Shown one piece after another: positions 33,385-41,897 of a stretch of DNA of 64,000 nt. Every line of letters begins with the position of its first letter. Position 1 is the first letter of the stretch. The notes beneath the pieces are model-generated. The model saw only the letters and a list, made by a program, of their open reading frames with translations. It had not been told where the DNA came from and did no database searches. A program made the position numbers and the translations under genes. The DNA comes from DASVUC01 sp038237225 (GTDB lineage: Bacteria; Planctomycetota; Phycisphaerae; Tepidisphaerales; Tepidisphaeraceae), in contig JBBRYX010000001.1 of the NCBI GenBank assembly GCA_038237225.1, positions 62,001 through 126,000 on the forward strand, written 5' to 3'.

Positions 33385-34272
33385 TTAAGTATTCATCCCC
33401 ATATTCAAAACCGGTTGCGCATTGTGCTCACTGCACAGGACGACCATCAGGTTGCTGACCATGGCGGCTTTGCGGTCTTGATCCATTTCCACAATGTGAC
33501 GATCGGTGAGTTGATGCAGCGCCATTTCGACCATTGAGACGGCGCCTTCGACGATCTTCTGCCGGGCCGCGATAATCGCGGATGCCTGCTGCCTGCGGAG
33601 CATCGCTGCTGCGATCTCCGGGCTGTACGCAAGGTGGCTGATTCGCGCTTCCCCCACATCCACGCCCGCCTTTGAGACGCGATCCTGGATCTCGTGCTTA
33701 AGCTGCTCGGCCACCTCCGAAGTATTCGCCCGGAGCGATAGCTGCCCGTCCTGATGGGCATCGTACGGATGCATCGTCGCGAGATTACGAACCGCGGATT
33801 CGGTCTGCACGCGCACGTAATCCAGATAGTTCTCGACCTCGAACGTCGCCTCGGCCGAGTCGACGACTTTCCACACGACGATCGCGGCGATCTCGATCGG
33901 GTTGCCATCGTGATCGTTCACCTTGAGCTTCGCGCTCTCGAAATTTCGGATGCGAAGCGACACCGTCGAGCGTCGATAGAACGGGTTTACCCAGTACATC
34001 CCCTGCTGCCGAACCGTCCCCGCATACTGCCCGAAGAGGAGCATCACCTTCGCCTCGTTCGGGTTCACGATGAAGATCCCGCTGAGGAGGAAAAGGATGA
34101 CGATGCCGCCGATCACCCCAAGCGCCACCAGCGCGGCCTGCTGATTTGCGGCACCGCCGATCACGGTGACGGCACACAACAGCAAACCGCCCAGCAGTGC
34201 GAACAATGCGATTAATCCGGAAGGGGGAGTCAGAACGCGCTCCTTAATTGAAGCTTGGTAATCGAGTGCCAT
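33385..34272 (-). CDS. SPFH/band-7 membrane protein (stomatin/prohibitin type)
   Basis: The 295-residue protein has two N-terminal membrane segments (LIALFALLGGLLLCAVTVIG and AALVALGVIGGIVILFLLSG). A band-7 domain follows: IFIVNPNEAKVMLLFGQYAG, MYWVNPFYRRSTVSLRIRNF, NPIEIAAIVVWKVVDSAEA, VRVQTESAVRNLA and a helical end (IIAARQKIVEGAVSMVEMAL). SPFH proteins scaffold membrane microdomains and often partner proteases or kinases. The ATG at 34272 (MALDYQASIKERV) is preferred over 34311. It is a single-gene unit, diverging from the YjdF-like gene. Confidence 0.9.
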   Translation of the reverse strand: MALDYQASIKERVLTPPSGLIALFALLGGLLLCAVTVIGGAANQQAALVALGVIGGIVILFLLSGIFIVNPNEAKVMLLFGQYAGTVRQQGMYWVNPFYRRSTVSLRIRNFESAKLKVNDHDGNPIEIAAIVVWKVVDSAEATFEVENYLDYVRVQTESAVRNLATMHPYDAHQDGQLSLRANTSEVAEQLKHEIQDRVSKAGVDVGEARISHLAYSPEIAAAMLRRQQASAIIAARQKIVEGAVSMVEMALHQLTDRHIVEMDQDRKAAMVSNLMVVLCSEHNAQPVLNMGMNT

Positions 34273-34355
34273 GAAACCGATTCTACTCCATTGCGATGGC
34301 GAATGGTGCATTTCGCGCGCGTGTCGGCGCGTTACGCGTGCGTTAAGCTGGCGCC

Positions 34356-34925
34356 ATGCTCTATTTGATCATCGCGGCGGGGATGTCGATTGTCTTCGTG
34401 GTCATTGCCATTTTCGCAAAGGTGGCTACCTATCACGTTGCCCCCGCGTTTCTGATTCCGGTTCTGTGGGCGATCTACTTCCTTCGCCGGAAGCTGCACC
34501 TTCGGCCGCTCAACTACGCGCTCGTCGCGTCGGGGATGTTGGTGCACATGCTGGGCGCCTTCGGCTTTTATCAGAAGTCTCCGCTGCCGTTCAGTTACGA
34601 CATCTTCGTGCATTACTACTTCGCGATGGTTATTACGCCCGTGCTGTATCACCTGCTCGAAGGCAACTTCCCGATGCGCCCCTGGCAATTGATGGTGACA
34701 ACCTTCTTCTTCATGATGGGCATGGCCGCTTTGCACGAGATCATGGAGTACAGCTCTTATCTGATGCTCGGCGAACAAGCGGGGATGCTCAAGCCCACGA
34801 CAAGCTACTTCTTCGACACGCAGCGCGACCTGACGAACAACTTGTTCGGGACCCTGACCGCGTTACTCGCGATGTCGATCCGCCGGCGGATGAAACGCAG
34901 GGCACTCCATGTACGCGCGTTGTAG
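34356..34925 (+). CDS. YjdF/DUF2238-like integral membrane protein
   Basis: The 189-residue protein has about six hydrophobic helices and the YjdF-type motifs FSYDIFVHYYFAMVITPVLY near residue 88, LHEIMEYSSYLMLG near 128 and FFDTQRDLTNNLFGTLTALL near 152. Conserved Asp, His and Glu residues within helices suggest a metal- or lipid-related membrane function, but the family's role is not established. The gene diverges from the band-7 gene with an 83-bp gap and is followed directly by a terminal-inverted-repeat element. Confidence 0.8.
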   Translation: MLYLIIAAGMSIVFVVIAIFAKVATYHVAPAFLIPVLWAIYFLRRKLHLRPLNYALVASGMLVHMLGAFGFYQKSPLPFSYDIFVHYYFAMVITPVLYHLLEGNFPMRPWQLMVTTFFFMMGMAALHEIMEYSSYLMLGEQAGMLKPTTSYFFDTQRDLTNNLFGTLTALLAMSIRRRMKRRALHVRAL

Positions 34926-35030
34926 ATCCGGTGCGTGTGTCGCGGTCAACGCGAAGCGTCGAATCCGCGGTCCCTTCGCGGCTGCGCCGCCACTACAGAA
35001 AAGCGCCTGCGACGCAGGCGTCGGATCTAC
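34923..35030. repeat. 108-bp MITE-like element with terminal inverted repeats
   Basis: The ends GTAGATCCGGTGCGTGTGTC and GACGCAGGCGTCGGATCTAC are inverted repeats of about 22 bp with a few mismatches. The interior (GCGGTCAACGCGAAGCGTCG...) matches the reverse strand of 40868-40940. The left end overlaps the stop of the YjdF-like gene. There is no open frame; it looks like a non-autonomous element. Confidence 0.8.
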
Positions 35031-35158
35031 GGAAGAGCAGGAGCCATCCACATGCGATAATCCTGGGATGAAACGTTCCACTCGATCGTGACAATCCACG
35101 CCGCGCATGGTTACGGTATAGTTCTGCATCGCATCCGCCCTACTTTCAGGAGCCGCGC

Positions 35159-36676
35159 GTGACCGATTTGGCTGCCACGTACGATGCTGTCCCGTACGAA
35201 TCCGCGCCGTATCCTCAGACCCACCCGGATCGCCTGTATACGGTCGCTGCGTTGTTTGGACTCTCGCCCGCTCCGATAGACCGATGCCGAGTTCTTGAGA
35301 TCGGCTGCTCGACCGGCGGCAACTTGCTTGCCATGGCCGATACCGCACCGAACAGCCACTTCGTCGGCATCGATCTTTCGCCGCACCAGATCGAGTTGGC
35401 GCGATCGCTGGCTTCCCGAAGCGGCGCGTCTAACGTCGAGTTCCAGGCTCTCGATCTTCGCAACTTTCCGGAGCACCTCGGCGGCTTCGATTACATCATT
35501 GCCCACGGCGTGTACTCCTGGATGCCGACGGATGCGCGCGATGCGCTCATCCGCCTGTGCGCAGCTCACCTGACGCCGCTGGGAATCGCGTACATCAGTT
35601 ACAACACCTACCCCGGCTGGTACTTTCGCCAGGGGTTCCGAGAGATGATGCTTCATCACATCCGCGGCATCACCGACCCGGATCAACGCGCGATCCAGGC
35701 GCGCCAATTCCTCGAAACTCTTGCCACCAGTTGCCCGCCCGAATCCAACACGTATGGCACCACGCTCGCCGAGCTGCTGAAAACGATCGAGCGTCGACCA
35801 CCGAGCTATCTTGTTCACGAACACCTTGAACCGTACAACCAGCCGGTCTACTTCCATCAGTTTCTTGAGCACATCGAAGCGCACGGCCTGCAATACCTCG
35901 GCGAGTCTTCCATCTGGGCGATGTCTGACATCTACCTTCCGCCGCCGGGGCAGGATGCGCTGGCGCAATGGGCGAAGACGACAGTCCAGCAGCAGCAGTA
36001 CCTCGACTTCCTTCGCAACACTCCGTTCCGCACTTCGCTCATTTGCCGAAACAGCGTGTGCCCAAGCGAGGATCCGAACCACGAGGTGATCCGAAGATTC
36101 TACGTCTCGTCATCGGCCCGCCCCGAAGCCCCGGTTGATGTCAACTCCAAAGACGTGGTTTCGTTTGTCACTTCCGACACCGTGAAGTTTTACGTCTCGG
36201 ACCCGATGCAGAAGGTGTTCCTTCGTGCACTTTCGAATTTCCCGCAGCGCCTGTCGTTTGAGCAGCTACTTACTCATTGCTCGCGTCAGGGCGAGATCGA
36301 CAGCAATCATCTCTCGCAATCGCTCCTGAGCCTCTATCTTATGAACGCCTGCGAGTTTCACTCGGGTCCGGCACCCTTTACGCTGACGCTCACGGATCGA
36401 CCCTCCGCTCGGCGGCTCGCCCGGGTTCAGGCTGAGTTCTCCGATGCCGTCACAACTTTCCAGCACTCCCGGACGACGCTGAGCGATTTCGGACGGCAAG
36501 TCCTCCTGCTTCTCGACGGCAGAAGGGACCGAGCGCAAATCCTTGACGACCTTGAGCGTCTTGCCTCCGCTACGAACGCGCCCATGGGTGAGAAGCAGCG
36601 AGGCGAACTGGCCAAGACACTTCTTGCCGAACTTCAGACCTTCAGATCGGTGGGTCTTCTCAGTGATCGTGCATGA
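35159..36676 (+). CDS. SAM-dependent methyltransferase with regulatory domain
   Basis: The 505-residue product has a class I methyltransferase domain (about 1-150) with motif I RVLEIGCSTGGNLLAMA, VGIDLSPHQIELARS and FDYIIAHGVYSWMP. A middle segment fits the methyltransferase regulatory domain seen in similar planctomycete and proteobacterial proteins (LICRNSVCPSEDP near 293). A C-terminal winged-helix-like region (FGRQVLLLLDGRRDRAQILD) completes it. The start is a GTG with AGGAG upstream. The substrate may be a protein or a small molecule; this cannot be decided. It is flanked by repeat elements on both sides and is probably a single-gene unit. Confidence 0.85.
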   Translation: MTDLAATYDAVPYESAPYPQTHPDRLYTVAALFGLSPAPIDRCRVLEIGCSTGGNLLAMADTAPNSHFVGIDLSPHQIELARSLASRSGASNVEFQALDLRNFPEHLGGFDYIIAHGVYSWMPTDARDALIRLCAAHLTPLGIAYISYNTYPGWYFRQGFREMMLHHIRGITDPDQRAIQARQFLETLATSCPPESNTYGTTLAELLKTIERRPPSYLVHEHLEPYNQPVYFHQFLEHIEAHGLQYLGESSIWAMSDIYLPPPGQDALAQWAKTTVQQQQYLDFLRNTPFRTSLICRNSVCPSEDPNHEVIRRFYVSSSARPEAPVDVNSKDVVSFVTSDTVKFYVSDPMQKVFLRALSNFPQRLSFEQLLTHCSRQGEIDSNHLSQSLLSLYLMNACEFHSGPAPFTLTLTDRPSARRLARVQAEFSDAVTTFQHSRTTLSDFGRQVLLLLDGRRDRAQILDDLERLASATNAPMGEKQRGELAKTLLAELQTFRSVGLLSDRA

Positions 36677-36712
36677 ACGGACGCTATCCGCGCAAGGGTC
36701 ATACAAAAAAAC

Positions 36713-36772
36713 CACGGAGAACCATTCGTAGGATGGGTTTATCAAAACCCACCTACGAAAGGAGTCTCCGTG
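36713..36772. repeat. Palindrome after the methyltransferase gene
   Basis: CACGGAGA (36713) pairs with TCTCCGTG at the right end. An inner pair CGTAGGATGGGTTT/AAACCCACCTACG surrounds an ATCA loop. It may terminate the methyltransferase transcript but also belongs to the dispersed-palindrome type; a related GTAGGGTGGGC sequence occurs at 47418. Confidence 0.75.
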
Positions 36773-36848
36773 TCTTGACATGATCCAACTCGCCAGCGCG
36801 CTGCCGTGGCATCGTCGTGATGGCGGGATGGCGTTTTGAGATCGTTAC

Positions 36849-37433
36849 TTAGTACACAACAGCCATGGCGTCTTCAATCGACTCCATCACCTGGCGGACA
36901 TGGAACGGCTTCTTCAAGAACCCGTCGAAGCCCTGGCTGAGCAGGCCCTTGGCCTCTTCATCGGTCATCTTGCCGCTCATCGCGATGACCTTGGTGAGCT
37001 GAAGGTCCGGCGAATTCTTCACCAGCTTCAGCACCTCGCGTGCATCGATCGTGCTCAGGTGCATGTCGGTCAGGATCACGTGGGGGCGGAATTTCTCCGC
37101 GCTGATGCCGGCCTCGAAGCCGCCCTTGGAAACCTCGACCTCATACTTCGCCTCGTCCTCGAGAATCTTCTCGAGCACCTCGACGATGTCCTGTTCGTCA
37201 TCGACAATCAGGATGCGTGTCTGCCCGGTCATCAGACCGTTGAGCGGCATTCCGTGATGCTTCATGAACCGGATGAGCTGATTGAGCGGGATGCGGCGGT
37301 CCTTGGATCCTGGGATCCGGTAGCCGTGCAGCGCGCCCGAGTCGAACCATTTGGAAACAGTTCGCGGGGCAACGTTGCAGATCTTCGCAACCTCACCGGT
37401 CGTCAGTACGTCTTTAACCTTCGTGGCACTCAT
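36849..37433 (-). CDS. HTH (excisionase-like) - receiver domain regulator
   Basis: The 194-residue protein has an N-terminal MerR/excisionase-type HTH (VLTTGEVAKICNVAPRTVSK, then YRIPGSKDRRIP). A receiver domain follows (about 72-190) with the acidic pocket ILIVDDEQD, the phospho-acceptor Asp in HVILTDMHL, Ser in VIAMSGK and the Lys in FLKKPF. The order HTH-REC is the reverse of classical response regulators. The ATG at 37433 has GGAG at 9 bases. No histidine kinase adjoins, so its partner is elsewhere. It diverges from the glycosyltransferase gene. Confidence 0.9.
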   Translation of the reverse strand: MSATKVKDVLTTGEVAKICNVAPRTVSKWFDSGALHGYRIPGSKDRRIPLNQLIRFMKHHGMPLNGLMTGQTRILIVDDEQDIVEVLEKILEDEAKYEVEVSKGGFEAGISAEKFRPHVILTDMHLSTIDAREVLKLVKNSPDLQLTKVIAMSGKMTDEEAKGLLSQGFDGFLKKPFHVRQVMESIEDAMAVVY

Positions 37434-37664
37434 AGCATTTTCTCCGTTTCTTCCTCTCGTGACGGCACGGTCGCTCAAAAGCGGCGCGAGCGTTCTGTGC
37501 CGTCCACACGTGATATATCGACTGGCCACGAGCACGCTTGAGGAGTTGTGCGCAGATTTTGCCGATCGCGCTTAAGAATTTGGCAAACCGCGCTCTTATC
37601 GGACAGCGTCAAATGCCGATGGAGATGTAGCGACCCATAATTCCCGCCCGAACGAAGCTGGCCT

Positions 37665-39032
37665 ATGCACATTCTTTATGTTCATCAAAACTTCCCGGCG
37701 CAGTTTGGCCACATCGCCAAGCACCTCGTTCAGGAACTCGGATGGCAATGCAGCTTCGTCAGCCAAACGCCGCCCGGGCTGACCGCCGGAATCCATAAGA
37801 TTCAGTACAAAACCACTGGCGGGGCCACCATCCAAAACAATTTTTGTTCCCGGACTTTCGAGAACACGGTCTGGCACTGCGACGGCGTCTTCCGCGCGAT
37901 GAAGTCGCATCCCGAGATCAAGCCGGACCTCATCGTTGGTCACAGCGGATTCGGCTCCACTCTATTTCTTCGGGAGCTTTACCCCACCGTCCCGGTCGTC
38001 AATTTCTTCGAGTACTACTATCGCGCCCACGATTTCGACAGCGACATGGATTATCGGAAGGACCTGAACTGGCCGCTGGGCGAGATGAAGTATTTGCGCT
38101 CGCGGTGTCGCAACGCGATGATCCTTCTTGATCTTCAGAACTGCCAGGCCGCGTATACGCCGACGCAGTTTCAACGATCACGTTTCCCGGACGAGTACCA
38201 GTCGAAATTGAAATGCCTGTTCGATGGAATCGACCGCGGCATTTATCACGGGTACGACGAGACCCTCAGGCCCGCTCTATCGAGTCGCGTTGCAAGGAAG
38301 ATCGCCGGCGCGACGATTTTGCCGTCGACGCGAATCGTGACGTATGTGAGCCGGGGCTTTGAATCGATGCGCGGGTTTGACGTGTTTATGCGCGCCGCGA
38401 AGATCATCGAGCGGCGCTTTCCCGATGTCGTCTTCTTTGTCGTCGGTTCCGACAAGATGAGCTACGGCGGCGATGAAGAGCACATCAAACCGTACAAGAC
38501 GTTCAAGGAATGGACGCTGGCGCAGGATGAATATGATCTTTCGAAATTTGTGTTCATCCAGAGCCTTGAGCCGGCGCACCTGGGGAGGTTGCTCGCAACG
38601 ACGGACCTGCACATTTATGCGACCGTTCCGTTTGTTCTGTCATGGAGCATGATGGATGCGCTGAGCTGCGGCGCGGTGGTTCTCGGCAGCGACACGACAC
38701 CGGTGAAAGAGATGATCCGGCATGGCGAAAACGGTTTGATCGCGGACTTTTTCAATCCGGAGGATTTTGCGGACAAGGCGATTGCGGCGTTGAATGATCC
38801 CGCCGCGGCGCGCGCACTGGGGCGCGCGGCGGAGAAAATGATCATCGAAAACTATTCGCTGGAAGCAGTCGTGCCGCAGATGGTGCAGATGTATGAAGAG
38901 GCGGCGCGCGCGAATCTTCCTGGCTGGGATCCCACTCCCATTTTGTCATACAAACCAAAAGATCCCGTACAAGACAGAATCCCACCCGCCCGTGCAAAAG
39001 CACCGCCGAATCGTTCTTCGCCGTTCCTTTGA
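37665..39032 (+). CDS. Glycosyltransferase family 4
   Basis: The 455-residue GT-B protein starts MHILYVHQNFPAQFGHIAKH, the N-terminal signature of the glycosyltransferase 4 group (Glyco_trans_4_3 type). It continues with LIVGHSGFGSTLFLRELYP and VVNFFEYYYRAHDFD. The C-terminal GT1 domain shows IVTYVSRGFESMRGFDVFMR, the sugar-nucleotide region WSMMDALSCGAVVLGSDT and VKEMIRHGENGLIADFFNPE. It probably transfers a sugar during polysaccharide or glycan synthesis on the cytoplasmic face. No neighbouring glycan genes are present, so acceptor and donor are unknown. Confidence 0.92.
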   Translation: MHILYVHQNFPAQFGHIAKHLVQELGWQCSFVSQTPPGLTAGIHKIQYKTTGGATIQNNFCSRTFENTVWHCDGVFRAMKSHPEIKPDLIVGHSGFGSTLFLRELYPTVPVVNFFEYYYRAHDFDSDMDYRKDLNWPLGEMKYLRSRCRNAMILLDLQNCQAAYTPTQFQRSRFPDEYQSKLKCLFDGIDRGIYHGYDETLRPALSSRVARKIAGATILPSTRIVTYVSRGFESMRGFDVFMRAAKIIERRFPDVVFFVVGSDKMSYGGDEEHIKPYKTFKEWTLAQDEYDLSKFVFIQSLEPAHLGRLLATTDLHIYATVPFVLSWSMMDALSCGAVVLGSDTTPVKEMIRHGENGLIADFFNPEDFADKAIAALNDPAAARALGRAAEKMIIENYSLEAVVPQMVQMYEEAARANLPGWDPTPILSYKPKDPVQDRIPPARAKAPPNRSSPFL

Positions 39033-39340
39033 TTGCGTCTGCGTTTGTCTGCATAGTCACGACGTCCCCGCGTGTTGAAGGAATTCCGCGCTAATTTTTC
39101 CCCTCCAAAATCGCGTTCAAAATATTTCTGCCAAACCGCGGGAAGAGGACGAACGCGTCTGGAGCATTCATCGCACATGCGCCGATGAGTACCTCATGGA
39201 GCCGCTTGATGACAACGCTTGCACGCTCCTGTTTGTACAGGTTGATAGGCAGTGGGTGTTTGGTTCACGTTCGAAGCAGAATCGGCGGCATCCGCAGTAC
39301 TAAGTTTCTGTCGCTGTCTCTGCGAAGACGGGAGTAGTTC
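39033..39340. other. Intergenic region upstream of the secretin
   Basis: The 308-bp gap holds no credible gene; long minus-strand frames here continue into the secretin and are shadows. No hairpin with a U-run was found. The secretin promoter should be here, but no box is clear. Confidence 0.5.
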
Positions 39341-40810
39341 ATGCGTAAAAAAGCAATCACCACGGCAAGCAGCCGGTTGACTGAAAGGGGGAAGTTGCAA
39401 CGAAAGGTTTTGCGCAGCATCGTGGTTGGCGTCTTTGCGCTGTGCGGCGCTTGTGGACCGGACAACGTCAATCAGACCACCGCCCGTCTGGGTGAGTGGA
39501 AGGGCGCGGATCGCCAGATGGTTCTTTCCGGAAGTCCGGCGCGGGACAGTGCCGCTGATCGGACATCTGAAGATCAACTGGCCGAGGCGGATTGGAAAGT
39601 TCTTGAGGCGATGGGTCCCAAGCCCATTTGGGATCGGCTTGCGGAATTGAAGCAACTGGGGAAGAAGAAGCATGCGACGACGACAACGACGACGCGGTCG
39701 TCGATGGCGCATTCCGTCTCGATGCGTCCGCGGACGCCGACGACTGAGCCGGCGCGCGATGTTCCGATCATCAATCTGCCGGATGGCAAAATCCGGATGG
39801 TGTATCGCCTCCGCCACTACGGCGGATCGAGCATCACGGCGACCGTCGATGGCGGAACGTCGCGGCGCACGCTGACCCAGAAGCCCGCCGATCTCGCGCC
39901 GCTGGTTGCGGTGCTTGCCACAAATCTCGGCGACGCCAGCACGGTGGTTCCGCTGCCCGACGAGAACGCGCTGATTGTCACCTGCAACCAGGCGATGAAA
40001 GAGCCGGTGATGAACCTGCTCGCGAAGATCGATATCCCCGCCCAACAGGTGGAGATCACGGCGAAGATGTTCGAAGTGAGCCATGACTTCGACTTTCAAT
40101 ATGGATGCCAGCTCATGCTCAAGCGTCTGGCGGCGGAGGGCTCTCAATCGGCGGCGAGCAACTTCAGCACGAAGAGTTTTCTGGATGCGATCCAATCGAC
40201 GACCACCGGCAACGTTTCTCAGGACGGCTCGGTCCTGCGGCTCATGCAGGTTTTCCAGGGCGCGGGCGTTTCGCTGGATGGAACTTTTCAGCTCATGAGC
40301 GAGGCCGGGCTGATTAACGTCGTCGCGTCTCCGCGAATGACGGTTGCGGCCGGGCAGACGGGCTACATGCTGGCCGGGCAGGAGTTGCCGATCCAACAGG
40401 TGGCGATTATTGCCAACGCGCAGTCGACGAGCACGACGTACAAACCGGTTGGTGTGCAGCTGTACATCACGCCGCAGGCGATGGGCCCGGACACCGTGAA
40501 GCTCCACGCGATCTCCGTGGTGTCGGCCGTTCAAGGGTTCGCGCCCCTTCCCTCGCTCACGATCGATTCGACGAATAATAAGCAGCTCGTCAATCCGATC
40601 CTCGAATCTCGAGAAGCGGAGACAAGCGTCACGCTGCAAGATGGAAGCACGCTGGTCTTCGGCGGCCTGCGCATGATTCGCACCACCATTCGCGAAAGTA
40701 AAATTCCCGGCCTCGGCGATATCCCGGGCCTGGGGTGGCTGTTTAAGAACCACCGGTCGCAGAAGCAGTTGACCGATCTTTATTTCTTTGTGACACCGAC
40801 GCTGTTGTAG
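39341..40810 (+). CDS. Secretin-like outer-membrane channel (GspD/PilQ type)
   Basis: The 489-residue product has an export signal (VLRSIVVGVFALCGACG), an acidic/Thr-rich N-terminal part, and a short N-domain (AVLATNLGDASTVVPLPDEN, then EVEITAKMF-like QQVEITAKMFEVSHDFDF). A C-terminal secretin domain follows with VVASPRMTVAAGQTGYMLAG, the VPG-like GLGDIPGLGWLFKNHRSQ and the closing DLYFFVTPTLL. Secretins form gated rings in the outer membrane for type II or III secretion, type IV pili or phage export. No pilus or secretion genes adjoin, and only one or two N-domains are present, so it is an orphan. A GGGAG site precedes the ATG. Confidence 0.88.
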   Translation: MRKKAITTASSRLTERGKLQRKVLRSIVVGVFALCGACGPDNVNQTTARLGEWKGADRQMVLSGSPARDSAADRTSEDQLAEADWKVLEAMGPKPIWDRLAELKQLGKKKHATTTTTTRSSMAHSVSMRPRTPTTEPARDVPIINLPDGKIRMVYRLRHYGGSSITATVDGGTSRRTLTQKPADLAPLVAVLATNLGDASTVVPLPDENALIVTCNQAMKEPVMNLLAKIDIPAQQVEITAKMFEVSHDFDFQYGCQLMLKRLAAEGSQSAASNFSTKSFLDAIQSTTTGNVSQDGSVLRLMQVFQGAGVSLDGTFQLMSEAGLINVVASPRMTVAAGQTGYMLAGQELPIQQVAIIANAQSTSTTYKPVGVQLYITPQAMGPDTVKLHAISVVSAVQGFAPLPSLTIDSTNNKQLVNPILESREAETSVTLQDGSTLVFGGLRMIRTTIRESKIPGLGDIPGLGWLFKNHRSQKQLTDLYFFVTPTLL

Positions 40811-40867
40811 GCTGGGTTAGTAGACCTTGAGGAAGGCAGGAGGCAAGCGGCAGGCGCCTCCGTCGCG

Positions 40868-40940
40868 ATCGCGGAACAGCCGCGAACTGACCGCAAATTC
40901 GACGCATCGCGTTGTCCGCGACGCAGGCGTCGGATCTACA
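40868..40940. repeat. Partial copy of the 34923-35030 element, inverted
   Basis: Read on the minus strand it begins GTAGATCCGACGCCTGCGTC and continues GACAACGCGATGCGTCG, closely matching the interior of 34923-35030. The far end lacks a clear terminal repeat, so it is a truncated copy. Confidence 0.75.
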
Positions 40941-41058
40941 AAGCGCGCCCATGCGATTGCCCTGACCTTGAGAGCGTTTCTGTGGGAGTTCGGTGGACTC
41001 GGACCGCTCTTGGCGATACGCTGTGGGCTTCGGCTCGTAGCATGAAAGGAGACATCGC

Positions 41059-41133
41059 ATGGGCAAGCCCCGGCGCCGCCGCAAGATCGGCAGCAAGAAG
41101 CGCAAGGCGCGACGCGACCGTCGCAAGCGCTAA
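41059..41133 (+). CDS. 24-residue very basic protein, bS22/Thx-like
   Basis: ATG at 41059, preceded by a perfect AAAGGAGA ribosome binding site, opens a 24-codon gene ending TAA at 41131. The peptide (MGKPRRRRKIGSKKRKARRD, ending RRKR) is nearly all Arg and Lys. Composition and size resemble tiny ribosomal proteins such as Thx or the mitochondrial-type bS22/AURKAIP1 C-terminal motif, which bind rRNA; this is similarity of style, not proven homology. An excellent hairpin-plus-U-run terminator follows 10 bases after the stop, showing a real transcription unit. It is too short for standard gene calling. Confidence 0.75.
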   Translation: MGKPRRRRKIGSKKRKARRDRRKR

Positions 41134-41142
41134 ATCGGAACA

Positions 41143-41192
41143 AGAGGGTTCAGAGGTTTGACGTTCTGTCGCCTTTGAACCCTCTCTTTTTT
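41143..41192 (+). terminator. Rho-independent terminator of the 24-codon gene
   Basis: AGAGGGTTCA (41143-41152) pairs perfectly with TGAACCCTCT (41176-41185); an inner AGG/CCT extends the stem. The run CTTTTTT follows directly. On the other strand there is no U-run, so it serves the plus-strand gene. Confidence 0.92.
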
Positions 41193-41262
41193 GTCCGTGG
41201 TCCGTGGTCCGTTGCTGATGCCGCGTTTGGATTTCAGATACGAATTTCGGGGATTGAGCAGG

Positions 41263-41871
41263 TCAATCTTTCTGTTTCGTCGCGCCGAGTTCTTTTGCGA
41301 TTTCACTTTCCAGCTCATCCAGCTTCGAAAGTTCTGCCTTTTCGCTCGCGACCAGTTCGGCATTGATCATTCGATCGATCTCCTCATCGCTCACCGCCTC
41401 TTCACGCACCGATGTTGAAGACCCGCTGGCGGCGGCGTCTTCCATCGAATCGAGGAAAACCTCCATCCGCTCTTCCATGCTGCCGGCTTGCGCAACCGCT
41501 TTTTCCCACTGCACCTGGGTCTGGGTGAGATCCATCTCGCCAAAGATCTGCCCGATTTCCGTAGCCATCAGGTTCATCGACTCTGCAAATTGCTGGCTCG
41601 CCCGCGCCTGCTGCTGGATCAGCATGGCGTTTTTCATCGCCAGGAGCTGGCGCTCGAGCATTTTTTTGACCGCGGCGGTTTTTTTCAGCGCCGAGCGGAT
41701 GAACACATATTGCCCGTTGTCGCCGATCTGGCGCGCGTGGCGCGCGTTCTTGATGAAGTCCTCGCTGAATTTTTCCTGCTGGCGGATTGAGCGTTCGATG
41801 GAGCGCATGCCGCCCTTGATCTTCATCTCGCGCTCGATCCGCCGCTCATCTTTATTTTTGAACAGACCCAT
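41263..41871 (-). CDS. ESCRT-III (Snf7/CHMP)-like protein 1
   Basis: The 202-residue, fully helical, soluble protein starts MGLFKNKDERRIEREMKIKG. It has a strongly basic first half (about 1-80: MRSIERSIRQQEKFSEDFIK, LKKTAAVKKMLERQ), a Met/Gln-rich helix (ESMNLMATEIGQIFGEMDLT) and an acidic second half (EERMEVFLDSMEDA, SDEEIDRMINAEL). It ends in a separate helix (LDELESEIAKELGATKQ) placed like an MIM peptide. The order and motifs follow eukaryotic CHMP3/Vps24, including MGLF, the E-M-D-loop and EIDR. ESCRT-III proteins polymerise on membranes and cut necks. The ATG at 41871 is used; an in-frame TTG lies upstream. Last gene of the operon. A PspA/Vipp1-type protein is the main alternative. Confidence 0.7.
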   Translation of the reverse strand: MGLFKNKDERRIEREMKIKGGMRSIERSIRQQEKFSEDFIKNARHARQIGDNGQYVFIRSALKKTAAVKKMLERQLLAMKNAMLIQQQARASQQFAESMNLMATEIGQIFGEMDLTQTQVQWEKAVAQAGSMEERMEVFLDSMEDAAASGSSTSVREEAVSDEEIDRMINAELVASEKAELSKLDELESEIAKELGATKQKD

Positions 41872-41897
41872 GATTGTCTCAACCTTCAAAGTTCATT

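Noticed and set aside
39194..40753. 519-codon minus-strand open frame opposite the secretin
   Set aside because: Arg/His-rich composition typical of an antisense frame in GC-rich DNA, no family sequence, and it lies fully over a clear secretin gene.
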